Assembly: GCA_021404565.1 (NCBI GenBank)
Contig: JAAWWF010000028.1
Location: forward strand, 1-64,000
Source of the DNA: Roseivirga sp.
GTDB lineage: Bacteria; Bacteroidota; Bacteroidia; Cytophagales; Cyclobacteriaceae
Direction: 5' to 3'
Length of the DNA stretch: 64,000 nucleotides
Shown: piece by piece, positions 6,729-16,287 of the stretch
Layout: every line of letters begins with the position of its first letter
Position numbering within the stretch: the stretch's first letter is position 1
The notes under the pieces: model-generated
What the model was told of the DNA's origin: nothing
Database searches by the model: none
Seen by the model: only the letters and a program-made list of their open reading frames with translations
Made by a program: the position numbers and the translations under genes

Positions 6729-8945
6729 ATGCCGAAAATACTTTTCACCCTCCTGGCACTTTGCCTTGGCCTCCACTGTGTAAACAGTCAGGATCTTACC
6801 ATCAAGCGAGCCACGGGACCTATCAGGATTGACGGTGTGCTGGATGAAGAAGCCTGGATGGCTGCAGATTCGGCATACGATTTTCAGCAGTTTTTCCCTT
6901 ATGACACTTCGCTCGCAGTTTCTCAGACGGTAGCGCGGGTTTTATATGATGATCAGTACATCTATGTACTGGGGGTAATGCAGAACAGGCAGCCCGATAG
7001 AAAATATGTCACACCCTCGTTACGCAGAGATTTTCGGGGGGAAGCCAACGACAGCTTTTCCATTTTGATAGATGCCTTTCAGGATAATACCAATGCCGCA
7101 CTCTTTGGTATCAACCCCTTTGGTGTAAGACGTGAAGGTCTGATATCAAACGGAGGGAGCGGGGAGGGCTCGTTTTCTCTCGACTGGGACAATAAATGGT
7201 ATGGAGAAGCGAAGCAATATAACGGCTATTGGATAGCTGAAATGGCCATTCCCTTTAAAACACTCCGCTTTGGCGAAGGTCAGCGACAATGGAATGTCAA
7301 CTTCTACAGAATCGATAGCGAGAATGCGGAACGATCGACCTGGTCACCCATATCCAGAAACTTTCCCATTATCAACCTGGCGACCATGAAGAAGATGGCC
7401 TGGGATCAACCCACAAAAAAACCGGGGCAGAATGTCTCATTGATACCCTACATCGCAGCTGGTCAGAGTAAGAATTTTGAGGAAGGAAGCCCCTCCACAG
7501 GAGATTTTGATATGGGGCTGGATGTTAAATATGCCGTAACTCCCGGTCTCAACCTTGACCTGACCATCAATCCTGATTTTTCGCAGGTAGAGGTGGATCA
7601 GCAGGTTACCAATCTGGATAGGTTTGAGATTTTCTTTCCCGAACGCAGGCAGTTTTTTCTGGAAAATGCGGATTTGTTCGCCAACTATGGAAATCGGGGG
7701 ACCAGGCCATTCTTTTCCCGAAGAATAGGAGTGGCTAGAGATGAAAGCACTGGCCAGAATGTGCAGAACCCAATTCCTGCAGGAGTCAGGCTCAGCGGCA
7801 AAATAAACAATAACCTCAGGTTGGGCTTGCTTTCTATGCAGGCTGGTGATGATGAAGCGATAGGCTTGCCTTCTTATAATTACTCCGTATTGACCTTACA
7901 GCAAAAGGTTTTTGCCCGCTCAAACGTAAACTTCCTGTTTGTGAATAAGCAGACTTTCGAGGACGAAGGGAGCTATGATGCCACCAATTTCAGCGAAAAG
8001 AACCGGACTGTCGGACTTGATTACAATTTGGCCTCTGCCGATAACTTCTGGAATGGTAAGGTTTTCTTCCACCATTCCTTTGATGAAGTGCAGGAAGAAA
8101 ATCCCTTTGCAACGGGGTTTGAGCTAACCTATGGCGTGCCTAAGCTGAATGTGAGGGTATTTTCGCAGGTAGTAGGTGCTGGTTATAACCCTGAGGTCGG
8201 TTTTGTCAGAAGGCGGGATATCCGACAGCTCAATAGTACTACCCGTTATTCTTTCTTTCCTGAAAACAGTACAATTCAGCGCCATGGACCGGGCTTTGAC
8301 TTTGATATGGTAGGCAATGATGAATTTGGCCTGCTCGATTGGGATGTCAATTTACTGTATGATATCAACTGGAAGAATTCCTCACGTTTCAGTATGAGAC
8401 TCAGAAGACAGTTTACCTATCTCTTCAATGGTTTTGACCCCAGTGGCAGTGGAGGTCTTGAATTGCCCAGCGATACTGATTATACCAATAATCTGATCAT
8501 AGCCCGGTACAACTCTGATCAGCGCAAGAAGGTCTTCTTTAACCTCAGCACCAGGTCAGGAGGCTATTTTAATGGTACCCGTATCAACCTGGAGGGGGCA
8601 GTGACCTTACGTTATCAACCTCTGGGTTTTACCAGTATAAACTTTGCCTATAACCGCATTCGCCTGCCAGATCCCTACAATGATGCCAACTTGTTTCTGA
8701 TAGGTCCACGGTTCGATTTTACCTTTACCAAAAAACTCTTCTGGACGACTTTTGTACAATACAACAGTCAGATTGAGAACCTCAACATTAATTCCAGACT
8801 CCAATGGCGATTCAGTCCCGTGTCTGATTTCTTCCTGGTGTATACAGACAATTACCTGGCAACAGATGAGGGAGGGTTTATTGACATAGGGCAATCAAAG
8901 TCCCGTTCCCTGGTTTTTAAGCTTACCTACTGGCTCAATCTCTGA
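6729..8945 (+). CDS. DUF5916 outer-membrane protein with CBM9-like N-terminal domain
   Basis: A 738-residue exported protein. A signal peptide (1-20, ending VNSQ) is followed by a CBM9-like carbohydrate-binding fold (about 25-215; IRIDGVLDEEAW and WIAEMAIPFKTLRF are typical), then the DUF5916 region with the family hallmarks NPDFSQVEVDQQ and FFPERRQFFLENADLF, and a long stretch of alternating beta strands to the C-terminus ending in a Tyr/Trp/Leu-rich strand, as in outer-membrane barrels. The family is common in Bacteroidota and its substrate is not established. It is transcribed alone, after a terminator, and followed 99 bases later by a TspO-related gene. Confidence 0.88.
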   Translation: MPKILFTLLALCLGLHCVNSQDLTIKRATGPIRIDGVLDEEAWMAADSAYDFQQFFPYDTSLAVSQTVARVLYDDQYIYVLGVMQNRQPDRKYVTPSLRRDFRGEANDSFSILIDAFQDNTNAALFGINPFGVRREGLISNGGSGEGSFSLDWDNKWYGEAKQYNGYWIAEMAIPFKTLRFGEGQRQWNVNFYRIDSENAERSTWSPISRNFPIINLATMKKMAWDQPTKKPGQNVSLIPYIAAGQSKNFEEGSPSTGDFDMGLDVKYAVTPGLNLDLTINPDFSQVEVDQQVTNLDRFEIFFPERRQFFLENADLFANYGNRGTRPFFSRRIGVARDESTGQNVQNPIPAGVRLSGKINNNLRLGLLSMQAGDDEAIGLPSYNYSVLTLQQKVFARSNVNFLFVNKQTFEDEGSYDATNFSEKNRTVGLDYNLASADNFWNGKVFFHHSFDEVQEENPFATGFELTYGVPKLNVRVFSQVVGAGYNPEVGFVRRRDIRQLNSTTRYSFFPENSTIQRHGPGFDFDMVGNDEFGLLDWDVNLLYDINWKNSSRFSMRLRRQFTYLFNGFDPSGSGGLELPSDTDYTNNLIIARYNSDQRKKVFFNLSTRSGGYFNGTRINLEGAVTLRYQPLGFTSINFAYNRIRLPDPYNDANLFLIGPRFDFTFTKKLFWTTFVQYNSQIENLNINSRLQWRFSPVSDFFLVYTDNYLATDEGGFIDIGQSKSRSLVFKLTYWLNL

Positions 8946-9044
8946 TTTAAAAACTCCCTGGCTGTCTGTGTATGAACATGAGTTTTATACACAAGACTTA
9001 AACAATCCAGGCAACTGCATGGTTTCCTTAGAAACAAGGGCTCC

Positions 9045-9815
9045 GTGAAGAAAATTATTGCACTCGCTTCGCTGACGATTTTGTCCCTGACCCTATATGT
9101 TAATTTTTTAGGAGGAACGGGTTCAATCAACGGAATTTCAACCGGTGAGGTATCAGGCCATTACCCTGCACTCTTTACCCCGGCCGGGTCCACCTTTGCT
9201 ATATGGAGCGTGATTTACCTGCTTAACATCAGTTTCGTGATCATTCAGGTAGTGGCATCATTCAAGGGGGAGGGTAAATCAGATGAGAAGCTCACCCTTT
9301 TCTTTATAGCCATATGTGTGCTCAATGTCGGCTGGATTTTCGCTTGGCATCATGAGCAGCTTGAACTCTCAGTGATTTTGATGTCTGGATTACTAATCAC
9401 TCTGATTCGCACTTTTATTTTAGCCCAAAATACCGGGTTGCCAAGAGTTGCGGCCACCATTGTAAAAGCCAATTTCAGTGTATATCTGGCCTGGATTTGT
9501 GTGGCTACGATTGCCAACCTTTCTGCATTGCTTATTTCCTGGGGAGTGTCTCATGACAGTATCACGGCCATGGTGCTTACCTTGGTTGTCATCTCTGTAG
9601 CAACCTTTTTAGCCACCTGGCAGCTTATTAAGTTTAAAAATGGATGGTATGCTGCGGTAATCATTTGGGCCCTCTACGGAATCTATAAAGCCCGTATTGC
9701 TGAATTTTCCACCATGACAGAGTATGTGGCCTGGGCAGCTCAGGTAGCGATGCTTATTGTTTTGGTGACGGGCGGTTATGTGTTTACGAAGAAATTCATC
9801 AGATTAAGGCCTTAA
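9045..9815 (+). CDS. TspO/MBR-related tryptophan-rich membrane protein
   Basis: A 256-residue integral membrane protein with about eight hydrophobic segments. The region FTPAGSTFAIWSVIYLLN (about 41-58) matches the PAG-x-TF-x-IW-x-VIY signature of proteins annotated as tryptophan-rich sensory proteins, which are distantly related to TspO/MBR. Ligand and role are unknown. The GTG start at 9045 gives a clean MKKIIALASL membrane start. An in-frame stop in the upstream spacer is consistent with it. It is followed by the amidase gene after 24 bases and may share its transcript. Confidence 0.65.
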   Translation: MKKIIALASLTILSLTLYVNFLGGTGSINGISTGEVSGHYPALFTPAGSTFAIWSVIYLLNISFVIIQVVASFKGEGKSDEKLTLFFIAICVLNVGWIFAWHHEQLELSVILMSGLLITLIRTFILAQNTGLPRVAATIVKANFSVYLAWICVATIANLSALLISWGVSHDSITAMVLTLVVISVATFLATWQLIKFKNGWYAAVIIWALYGIYKARIAEFSTMTEYVAWAAQVAMLIVLVTGGYVFTKKFIRLRP

Positions 9816-9839
9816 AATCCCGGACCTTACCAACAAGGC

Positions 9840-11522
9840 ATGAACAACCGACTTTCTCTGCTGGCCGCAATATTTCTTCCTTTCATCTTTCTGGCTGCCT
9901 GTAAAAGCCAACAAAGCTCATTTTCCAAAAAGGATGTAAAACACGGACAAAAACTAATAGGACTTGATTTTAAGAAACAAGCCATTGATACTATGTACCG
10001 GTATCTTGGAAGAAACAAGGCAGGTTATGACTCTCTCAGGAAGTATAAAATCAGTAATGAAACCTTTCCGGCAATGCTTTTTGATCCACACCCGGCCGGT
10101 TTTTTAATGCCAGAGAAAGGGCAGGGGTATCAGGCGACAATTCCCACAAATATCAGTCTGCCAGCCAACCGAGACGACCTTGCCTACTTTAGTATTCCAC
10201 AGCTGGCCTCATTGATTAAGGAACGAAAACTTACAGCTGAAGAGCTTGCCAAATTCTATATCGACCGTATCAAGCGCTATGACGGCCAGCTTTTAAGCGT
10301 CATCACCATCACTGAGGAATTGGCCATGCAGCAAGCAAGACAAGCTGATCGTGAAATCGCTGCTGGTAATTATAAAGGCATTTTGCATGGAATACCTTAT
10401 GGCGTAAAAGACCTGATGGCCGTGGAAGGTTATCCCACTACCTGGGGAGCCGCTCCCTACAAGGATCAGGTAATTGATTATACTGCTACGGTGGTGAAAA
10501 TGCTGGAAAGTCGTGGAGCTGTTCTTATCGCTAAGCTGGTTTCCGGCTCGCTCGCCAGGGGAGATGTCTGGTTTGGAGGAAAAACCAAGAATCCCTGGGA
10601 TTTAAGCCAGGGAGCGAGTGGCTCCTCGGCCGGCCCTGGCTCTGCTACAGCTGCAGGACTCGTACCATTTTCTCTCGGTACAGAAACCTTAGGCTCCATT
10701 ACATCACCCAGCACCCGAAATGGTATCACCGGCCTCAGGCCTACTTATGGCAGGGTGAGTCGGCATGGCGTAATGAGTCTTAGCTGGTCTATGGACAAAA
10801 TTGGTCCCATGGCCCGCTCTGCAGAAGATTGTGCCATAGTATTTGAGGCAATTTATGGCAAGGATGCCAAAGACCCCACCACGAACGCTGCACCTTTCAA
10901 TGCTCAGACCAGGGAAGCGAACCAACTCAAAGTAGCTTACATCAAAGATGATATTGATGCTGATAAATCTGAGCGGGGTGATAACCTGAGAGAAGCTCTG
11001 AAGACATTCGAGGGTATGGGAGTAGAGCCAGTGGCCATCTCATTGCCAAAAGACTATCCCTATGCCGTGTTTGATATCATCCTGAGAGCAGAAGCAGGTG
11101 CCTTCTTCGATGAGCTGGTGATCAGCGGAGCTACTGATGACATGGTGGAGCAAACACCTGGTTCAAGGGCCAATTCTCTAAGACAAGCACGCTTTATTCC
11201 CGCAGTGGAGTATCTGCAGGCCAACAGGCAAAGGCGCAGGCTTATCGAGGAAATCAATTCCCTGTTCAAGGATTATGATGTAGTAATATCACCCACCTTC
11301 GGGGGAAGGCAGCTTTTTATTACCAACCTTACCGGTCATCCTGTGATCAGTGTACCCACTGGTTTTGACAAGAAGGGCAGACCGACAAGTCTTACGCTCA
11401 TAGGCAATCTGTACGATGAGGGCAGTATTCTTGCATTGGCACAGGCCTTTCAGGAACAGACTGATTTCGATGAGCAACACCCTCCACTTTTTTCCGGTAA
11501 CTCAAACATTAAATCTAAATGA
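9840..11522 (+). CDS. Amidase-signature family lipoprotein
   Basis: A 560-residue amidase of the AS family that hydrolyses carboxamide bonds. The catalytic triad is visible: Lys190 in GIPYGVKD, the cis-Ser in GASGSSAGPG (262/263) and the nucleophile Ser286 in GTETLGSITSP. An N-terminal signal ends in the lipobox LAAC, with Cys21 lipidated, so the enzyme is anchored in the envelope, unlike the cytoplasmic GatA. About 90 extra residues precede the core. The substrate cannot be predicted. Its stop overlaps the start of the next lipoprotein gene by four bases, so the two are translationally coupled. Confidence 0.88.
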   Translation: MNNRLSLLAAIFLPFIFLAACKSQQSSFSKKDVKHGQKLIGLDFKKQAIDTMYRYLGRNKAGYDSLRKYKISNETFPAMLFDPHPAGFLMPEKGQGYQATIPTNISLPANRDDLAYFSIPQLASLIKERKLTAEELAKFYIDRIKRYDGQLLSVITITEELAMQQARQADREIAAGNYKGILHGIPYGVKDLMAVEGYPTTWGAAPYKDQVIDYTATVVKMLESRGAVLIAKLVSGSLARGDVWFGGKTKNPWDLSQGASGSSAGPGSATAAGLVPFSLGTETLGSITSPSTRNGITGLRPTYGRVSRHGVMSLSWSMDKIGPMARSAEDCAIVFEAIYGKDAKDPTTNAAPFNAQTREANQLKVAYIKDDIDADKSERGDNLREALKTFEGMGVEPVAISLPKDYPYAVFDIILRAEAGAFFDELVISGATDDMVEQTPGSRANSLRQARFIPAVEYLQANRQRRRLIEEINSLFKDYDVVISPTFGGRQLFITNLTGHPVISVPTGFDKKGRPTSLTLIGNLYDEGSILALAQAFQEQTDFDEQHPPLFSGNSNIKSK

Positions 11523-12862
11523 GAAGATTATATCAATCCGTTCTTTTGGTCATGATCACCCTAATGGCAGGTTGCGAACCAGTTGATAAGTATGCCCGTC
11601 AACGAGGAACCATCTCCGGTTTTGCTGAATTGGTGAATGCCGGTGTGAAACAGATGGCGCTGAGTGGAGTCATGACTCGGGATGAGATGGATGAGTTTCT
11701 TCCACTTGCAAGGCAAGAAGCTTCAAAATACAACGTAGAGATTTACCGGGAGCCAGACCTGATCATTACCGATCTTTTTCCACATGATGTGGCCAAAGAC
11801 AAAGAGGTTTTAATCCTCTTTCAGGGGAATACTAAAGATGCCTACTTAAAGCTTAAAGAAGATCAGAAGAGATACCAGGGTGACGGAGATTATTCTGTTG
11901 CCGAACGACAGGATATTGCCAGAAGATTTGGTCGCCTGCTCAGCTATACACCCCGTAATATCAATCGCTTACTTGCTGAGAATACTGATTTCAGGGTCAT
12001 GGATGATTTTGGCATCCAGGCTACCAATGTGTTTCTCTATTATAAAGACTTGCCGGCTGCCACTAAATTTTACTCAGAAATACTTGGGCTGGAATTGTTA
12101 ACCGAATATGACAATGCCAGTATCCTCAGAATTGCCACCAACAGCTTTGTGATCCTGGTAGACGAGGCAAAAGGCATGCATAGCGCTGAAGAACCTAAAA
12201 CAGTAGCTTTGGCCCTGTTAACTCGTCAATTGCCTGATTGGTACGACTACCTAAAGAGTAAGAATGTGCCAATTAGGTACACTTATAAACCAAAAGAGGG
12301 CGGACCTCATGACGGTTTTGTGGCGATTGATCCGGAAGGCTATCTGCTGGAGTTTGAGCTCTTCAAACAGCATAAAGAGAATGAACGTTTTGTACCGGTA
12401 CTGGCCACCAATGATGAAGTGGGCACTTCGGTTGCTTTCAATAACAAACAGCTTGGCTTTCACGCCTCAATCACCTGGCTCTATTATCAGGATCTGTTGG
12501 GGATGCAGAACTTCTATGAAAACGTAATGGGGCTTGAGTTGGTAGCTGATCAGGGCTGGACCAAAATATATAAAGCTACCGATACCGGATTTATTGGCCT
12601 GGTAGATGAACGAAGAGGCATGCATGATTTCACAGAGGAAAAAGCCGTGAATTTGTCATTCATCATGGATGATCTGGATGGCTGGTTCGAGTATGCAAAA
12701 TCTAATAAGCCCTTTGAGCTTCGATCTGCCGAAATGGGTGAGGGGCCAGAGGGGAAATACCGGGCCTTTGTAGGTTTTGATCCTGAAGGCTATTTCATGG
12801 AATTCGATAAATTCTATGAGCATGCCGATAATACCAGCCTGATGCAATACCTTAGTAAGTAG
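11519..12862 (+). CDS. Lipoprotein with two VOC (glyoxalase/dioxygenase-fold) domains
   Basis: A 447-residue envelope lipoprotein (signal 1-18, lipobox LMAGC, Cys19). After about 140 residues of helical sequence come two VOC modules: one at about 168-285 (NVFLYYKDLPAATKFYSEIL to DPEGYLLEFELF) and one at about 318-435 (WLYYQDLLGMQNFYENVMGL to DPEGYFMEFDKFYEH). The closing Glu of each DPEGYxxEF segment is the usual metal-ligand position. The gene overlaps the amidase gene by four bases, which suggests the two envelope enzymes work on related substrates; no reaction can be named. Confidence 0.82.
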   Translation: MRRLYQSVLLVMITLMAGCEPVDKYARQRGTISGFAELVNAGVKQMALSGVMTRDEMDEFLPLARQEASKYNVEIYREPDLIITDLFPHDVAKDKEVLILFQGNTKDAYLKLKEDQKRYQGDGDYSVAERQDIARRFGRLLSYTPRNINRLLAENTDFRVMDDFGIQATNVFLYYKDLPAATKFYSEILGLELLTEYDNASILRIATNSFVILVDEAKGMHSAEEPKTVALALLTRQLPDWYDYLKSKNVPIRYTYKPKEGGPHDGFVAIDPEGYLLEFELFKQHKENERFVPVLATNDEVGTSVAFNNKQLGFHASITWLYYQDLLGMQNFYENVMGLELVADQGWTKIYKATDTGFIGLVDERRGMHDFTEEKAVNLSFIMDDLDGWFEYAKSNKPFELRSAEMGEGPEGKYRAFVGFDPEGYFMEFDKFYEHADNTSLMQYLSK

Positions 12863-12870
12863 CGGCCGAC

Positions 12871-12887
12871 TGTATTATTTTAATACA
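12871..12887. repeat. AT-rich perfect palindrome downstream of the VOC gene
   Basis: TGTATTA and TAATACA form a perfect seven-base inverted repeat around TTT, nine bases after the VOC stop. There is no T run, so it is at best a weak terminator; it could also be an operator for the downstream metalloprotease gene. Confidence 0.35.
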
Positions 12888-13084
12888 ACTTGTCGCAGCA
12901 TCGAGACAGGTATCAATTCCTTGAGTTGGCCTTTTGATAGGACCTGAGTAGGTTAAGGTTCAGATCACTTGACCAATGTGTATCTTCACACGCTGTTTTT
13001 ATTGCTTCAGCTTCTGCGGAACCTAGCACCACTTTGTTGGGTATGACATTTGCTAAAGTGTTGACAATTCAAAACAACACTCAA

Positions 13085-14272
13085 ATGTCAACCAATCGAA
13101 TTTCTAAATGGCTCTTTCTTCTTATGCTTGCAGTAATCGGTTCACTCAGCTGTGGATCTGATGATGGAGAAGCCCCACAACCGGAACAACCCGTTGCCGC
13201 TAGTCTGGAACTCAGCATCAGCGAGGGATATACTGTTGCCGGTCACGCCAAACCCCTCTTGCTCAGTCTCAAAGCCCTTGATAATGAAGGGAATGAATTG
13301 TTCAACCCTTCGTATACCATCCTGGTCAATGGTGAAGAAAAGGGAAGACTTAGTACGTTCAGGAGTGAGACTTCTGGTAGCTTTGAACTGAAAGCAGTAG
13401 TGGGAACGGTGGAAAGTAATGTGGTGCTGGTACAGGTACGGGAGCAGCAGGTTTATCAACCCAAAACCTATCGGATAATCTTCCATATTGTGCATGACGG
13501 GGAGCCTTTAGGTACAGGCTATAATATCCCACAGGATAGAATTGCTTATCAAATGGAGCTTTTAGAGAAAGTTTTTGAGCAATCTTCAAATCTCACTCCA
13601 AATTCCGCACTCCCGAATATCGACTTTGAGCTTGCCAGTATAGACCCTGAAGGCAATATGTTAGCAGAACCAGGTATTAATCGACTGCAGCGCCCCGATC
13701 AAAGTGCTTCTGTGCTTTTTGAGGATTGGATGTGGGGTCATTATTGGGACCCTGACTACTATATCAACGTATGGGTGGGTGACACTAAAAATGGATATAG
13801 CTGGGGCATTTACCCTGAGTTTGCCTGTTCAGAGCCTACTCTCCCACAAGGTCTTGGTTGTACTTCAGCCACTGATGTACACCGCCTGGAAGGAATAGCC
13901 CTGGAACTGGATAATCTATACGATGAGAACTGGGTTTTTCCTCATGAAATGGGACATGTCTTCGGGCTTTTCCATATCTTCTCAGGAAGCGAATGCTCTA
14001 CTGATGTCGACTTTTGCGAGGACACCCGCCAGTACAACCGGGTGGCCTATGAAAATACTCCGACTGCCCATGTAAGGACTTCCTGCACAGGCGATGAATT
14101 TATAAGCTACAATGTGATGGACTACTGGCAGCAGTTGAATGGAGCCAGAGACCTGACCTATGATCAGGTGCAGCGAATCAGAGCGGTTGTCGATCATGGA
14201 TTATGGCGGGGCGGTAAAAGCCTGTCAGAAGGTACTCCCAGGGATATGTCTGCCATCAGAAATGGAGGCTAA
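13085..14272 (+). CDS. M43 (pappalysin-like) zinc metalloprotease lipoprotein
   Basis: A 395-residue secreted protease. The start at MSTNRISKW is preferred over ATGs 17 and 14 codons upstream because it gives a proper signal ending in the lipobox GSLSC (Cys23). A beta domain (about 38-120) precedes the catalytic domain. The zinc site HEMGHVFGLFH (287-297) and the Met-turn YNVMDYW (around 343-349) match the metzincin M43 family (pappalysin, cytophagalysin), with cysteines between them that probably form disulfides. It likely degrades extracellular protein. It stands alone, about 220 bases from its neighbours on the left. Confidence 0.88.
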   Translation: MSTNRISKWLFLLMLAVIGSLSCGSDDGEAPQPEQPVAASLELSISEGYTVAGHAKPLLLSLKALDNEGNELFNPSYTILVNGEEKGRLSTFRSETSGSFELKAVVGTVESNVVLVQVREQQVYQPKTYRIIFHIVHDGEPLGTGYNIPQDRIAYQMELLEKVFEQSSNLTPNSALPNIDFELASIDPEGNMLAEPGINRLQRPDQSASVLFEDWMWGHYWDPDYYINVWVGDTKNGYSWGIYPEFACSEPTLPQGLGCTSATDVHRLEGIALELDNLYDENWVFPHEMGHVFGLFHIFSGSECSTDVDFCEDTRQYNRVAYENTPTAHVRTSCTGDEFISYNVMDYWQQLNGARDLTYDQVQRIRAVVDHGLWRGGKSLSEGTPRDMSAIRNGG

Positions 14273-14326
14273 CCATAATTCATCGCTCGGGTACTGAAAA
14301 GGTAGTTCTTTTCATATATTTCCGGT

Positions 14327-14698
14327 ATGAAAAGAACTACCGTCAATGTTGCTGAAAAATTCAGCCTTTTTAATAGCCAATGGACCCCGCATATCATCGG
14401 TGAGCTTAATGGTCAGCAGGTGAAACTAGCCAAAATTGCCAATGATTTTGTCTGGCATAGCCATGAAGAAGAAGATGAGATGTTCCTGATCTTCAAAGGC
14501 ACTCTCTATATGGAATTTCGTGATCGTACCGAGGTCTTAAAGGAGGGGGAGATGATTGTGGTGCCTAAGGGTGTAGAACACAATCCTTATACAAAGGATG
14601 GGGAAGAGGTTTGGGTAATGCTCTTCGAACCAGCTGCTACTCTGCATACTGGCGAAGTAGAGCATGAAAGAACACACAATAATCAGCAATGGATCTAA
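14327..14698 (+). CDS. Single-domain cupin protein
   Basis: A 123-residue protein with one cupin barrel. Motif 1 is WHSHEEEDEMFLIFKG (metal ligands His, His and Glu) and motif 2 is VVPKGVEHNPYTKDG (His ligand). There is no signal peptide, so it is cytoplasmic. Such small cupins act as isomerases, dioxygenases or ligand sensors, and nothing here distinguishes these. It is followed by a stable hairpin and is probably monocistronic. Confidence 0.85.
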   Translation: MKRTTVNVAEKFSLFNSQWTPHIIGELNGQQVKLAKIANDFVWHSHEEEDEMFLIFKGTLYMEFRDRTEVLKEGEMIVVPKGVEHNPYTKDGEEVWVMLFEPAATLHTGEVEHERTHNNQQWI

Positions 14699-14706
14699 AG
14701 CCTTGC

Positions 14707-14740
14707 TAAGCCTTTAGGATTATTCAACCCTAAAGGCTTA
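14707..14740 (+). terminator. Hairpin after the cupin gene
   Basis: Twelve-base perfect arms TAAGCCTTTAGG (14707-14718) and CCTAAAGGCTTA (14729-14740) with a ten-base loop. The following sequence is T-rich but interrupted (TCTTAATCC, then T6 fifteen bases on), so termination is probable rather than certain. Confidence 0.6.
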
Positions 14741-14781
14741 TCTTAATCCTATCTAATTTTTTAATCACCAAGCTCCATATC

Positions 14782-16218
14782 ATGACCACTACTGCAGGCA
14801 GTTATAATAATCCCACCGTTGTTGTTCTTCCACCAGGTGCAAGCCTCGGTTCAGACGATCAGGATGTACGCATCTACTATGTGAACACAGACGATGATGC
14901 TTCCTTTTCGCTAAATACACCATCAGGTAATTTTTCGGCTAAGGCTACCCAATTGGGTGCAGAGATGCATAAACGAGGACATTCTACCCTGTCTGCGGCC
15001 AAAGCACAATATGCAGTTCATCTGGATGAAAAACCTGCTGACGGAAGTCACTTTCTGAACATGAAACATGGAGGCAAGCACTGGGTCTTCAATGATCCGG
15101 GGGCGGTGGCAGACTATACGCTTGTGAGAAATGTTATGGCCTTTCATACACAGCGCGATATGAATCAATGGGCCCCGAGGACGAAATTTTTTGAGCTGTT
15201 TATAGCCCAGGATTCGAGCCTTCCACTTGATCCGTCTAATCCTGATACATATTATAATGCCGTTTTGGCCAAGGTTGAAGCCGACCCCCAGACCTATTAT
15301 GATGGGGTATATATCAACATGGAGAAAATCAGGAAAGAGAGTCATAGGATAGATATTCCTGAGTATACTCCCACAACACCGAATGTTGGAGCCGCTATTA
15401 TCCAGCTGAATCCCGGCAGCTCGAAGTATGATCCGCTCAATCAATTTAACCCACTGCCCTTAACCGCAGATGTGCAGATTTATGAACCAAAGGCCAAATA
15501 CTTCACGGCCAATCCCACGCAACTGGGGCCGCTGCAACTCTGGTACAATGATCAAAACAATAAGAGTGGGTGGGGTTATAACATGTTTCTGATTTTCACG
15601 AACACCGGCACCACCACCACCTGGGACGATATCAGAACGAGCACCGATTATCCTTCATTTGCCACTTACTTCCTGATGAACGAGCTGGCAAAAGACCCGG
15701 ACGGTTATCACAAGAGCACTTTTATGTATAAAACGGCAGACACGCCAGCCTCTGGACAAACTCCGGCTGTACCCGGAAAAATGAATGCGGGACCACTTTG
15801 GGATAAGAATAAATCTTACGGCAATGTCATCCTCCAATACAGCCAGGACTATTCATCGCCCGATGGTTGGTTATACAGCATTAGCGGACAGGCACCATTA
15901 TGGTGGGGTGTACTGTTACAAGACAAGCAGTTCTGCCAGGAGGTATGGTCCCAATGGACTCAAAACACCGCCACAGGAGGTGCCCTTACAGATACTGTAA
16001 TCAATGCCTATATCGCTAAGAAAGTTGCCGATCTCGATACCAGCGGAGCATTGACCGGGAATAATACCCGCTGGCAGAACTCTTACAATATGACCATGTC
16101 AGACTATAATGCTCAGGTGACTGATCTTACGACTTACATTACGAATCGCTTGACATGGATGGGGAGCAAGCTGCAAGGCCTGCTGAATTCCACCTCCGGT
16201 TTCACTCCGGCATCATAA
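14782..16218 (+). CDS. CotH-kinase-like protein, cytoplasmic form
   Basis: A 478-residue protein related to spore-coat CotH, an atypical protein-kinase fold. Recognisable stations are HKRGHSTLSAAKAQYAVHLD (63-82, nucleotide-site Lys74), DYTLVRNVMAF (111-121), YYDGVYINMEKIRKESHRI (172-190, with Glu181), YFLMNELAKDPDGYHKSTFMYK (296-317) and GPLWDKNKSYGN (337-348, metal-site Asp341). The second Asp of the usual WDFDLAFG motif is Asn343 here. Unlike most bacterial CotH proteins it has no signal peptide, starting MTTTAGSYNN, and its chain is rich in Thr, Asn and Tyr. A short AACCAAT-type repeat and the DUF6155 gene follow. Kinase activity is plausible but uncertain. Confidence 0.72.
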   Translation: MTTTAGSYNNPTVVVLPPGASLGSDDQDVRIYYVNTDDDASFSLNTPSGNFSAKATQLGAEMHKRGHSTLSAAKAQYAVHLDEKPADGSHFLNMKHGGKHWVFNDPGAVADYTLVRNVMAFHTQRDMNQWAPRTKFFELFIAQDSSLPLDPSNPDTYYNAVLAKVEADPQTYYDGVYINMEKIRKESHRIDIPEYTPTTPNVGAAIIQLNPGSSKYDPLNQFNPLPLTADVQIYEPKAKYFTANPTQLGPLQLWYNDQNNKSGWGYNMFLIFTNTGTTTTWDDIRTSTDYPSFATYFLMNELAKDPDGYHKSTFMYKTADTPASGQTPAVPGKMNAGPLWDKNKSYGNVILQYSQDYSSPDGWLYSISGQAPLWWGVLLQDKQFCQEVWSQWTQNTATGGALTDTVINAYIAKKVADLDTSGALTGNNTRWQNSYNMTMSDYNAQVTDLTTYITNRLTWMGSKLQGLLNSTSGFTPAS

Positions 16219-16243
16219 TGCCGGTTGTCTAATAAACAAAACC

Positions 16244-16287
16244 AATAACCAACTGAACCAATAACCCATAACCAATAACCAATAAGC
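16244..16287 (+). repeat. Short heptamer repeat before the DUF6155 gene
   Basis: Five near-identical heptamers of the type AATAACC (16244-16250, 16260-16266, 16267-16273, 16274-16280, 16281-16287), with single changes in the fourth and last copies and a nine-base interruption after the first. The array ends 12 bases before the start codon of the next gene, so a change in copy number could alter its translation start region. Confidence 0.7.

Noticed and set aside
14923-15444. 173-codon minus-strand open frame
   Set aside because: It lies wholly antisense to the CotH-like gene, its translation has no recognisable domain, and the + strand frame has clear family motifs.
16244-16287. Possible CRISPR-like array
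   Set aside because: Units are seven bases long and contiguous, without spacers; this is a simple tandem repeat.
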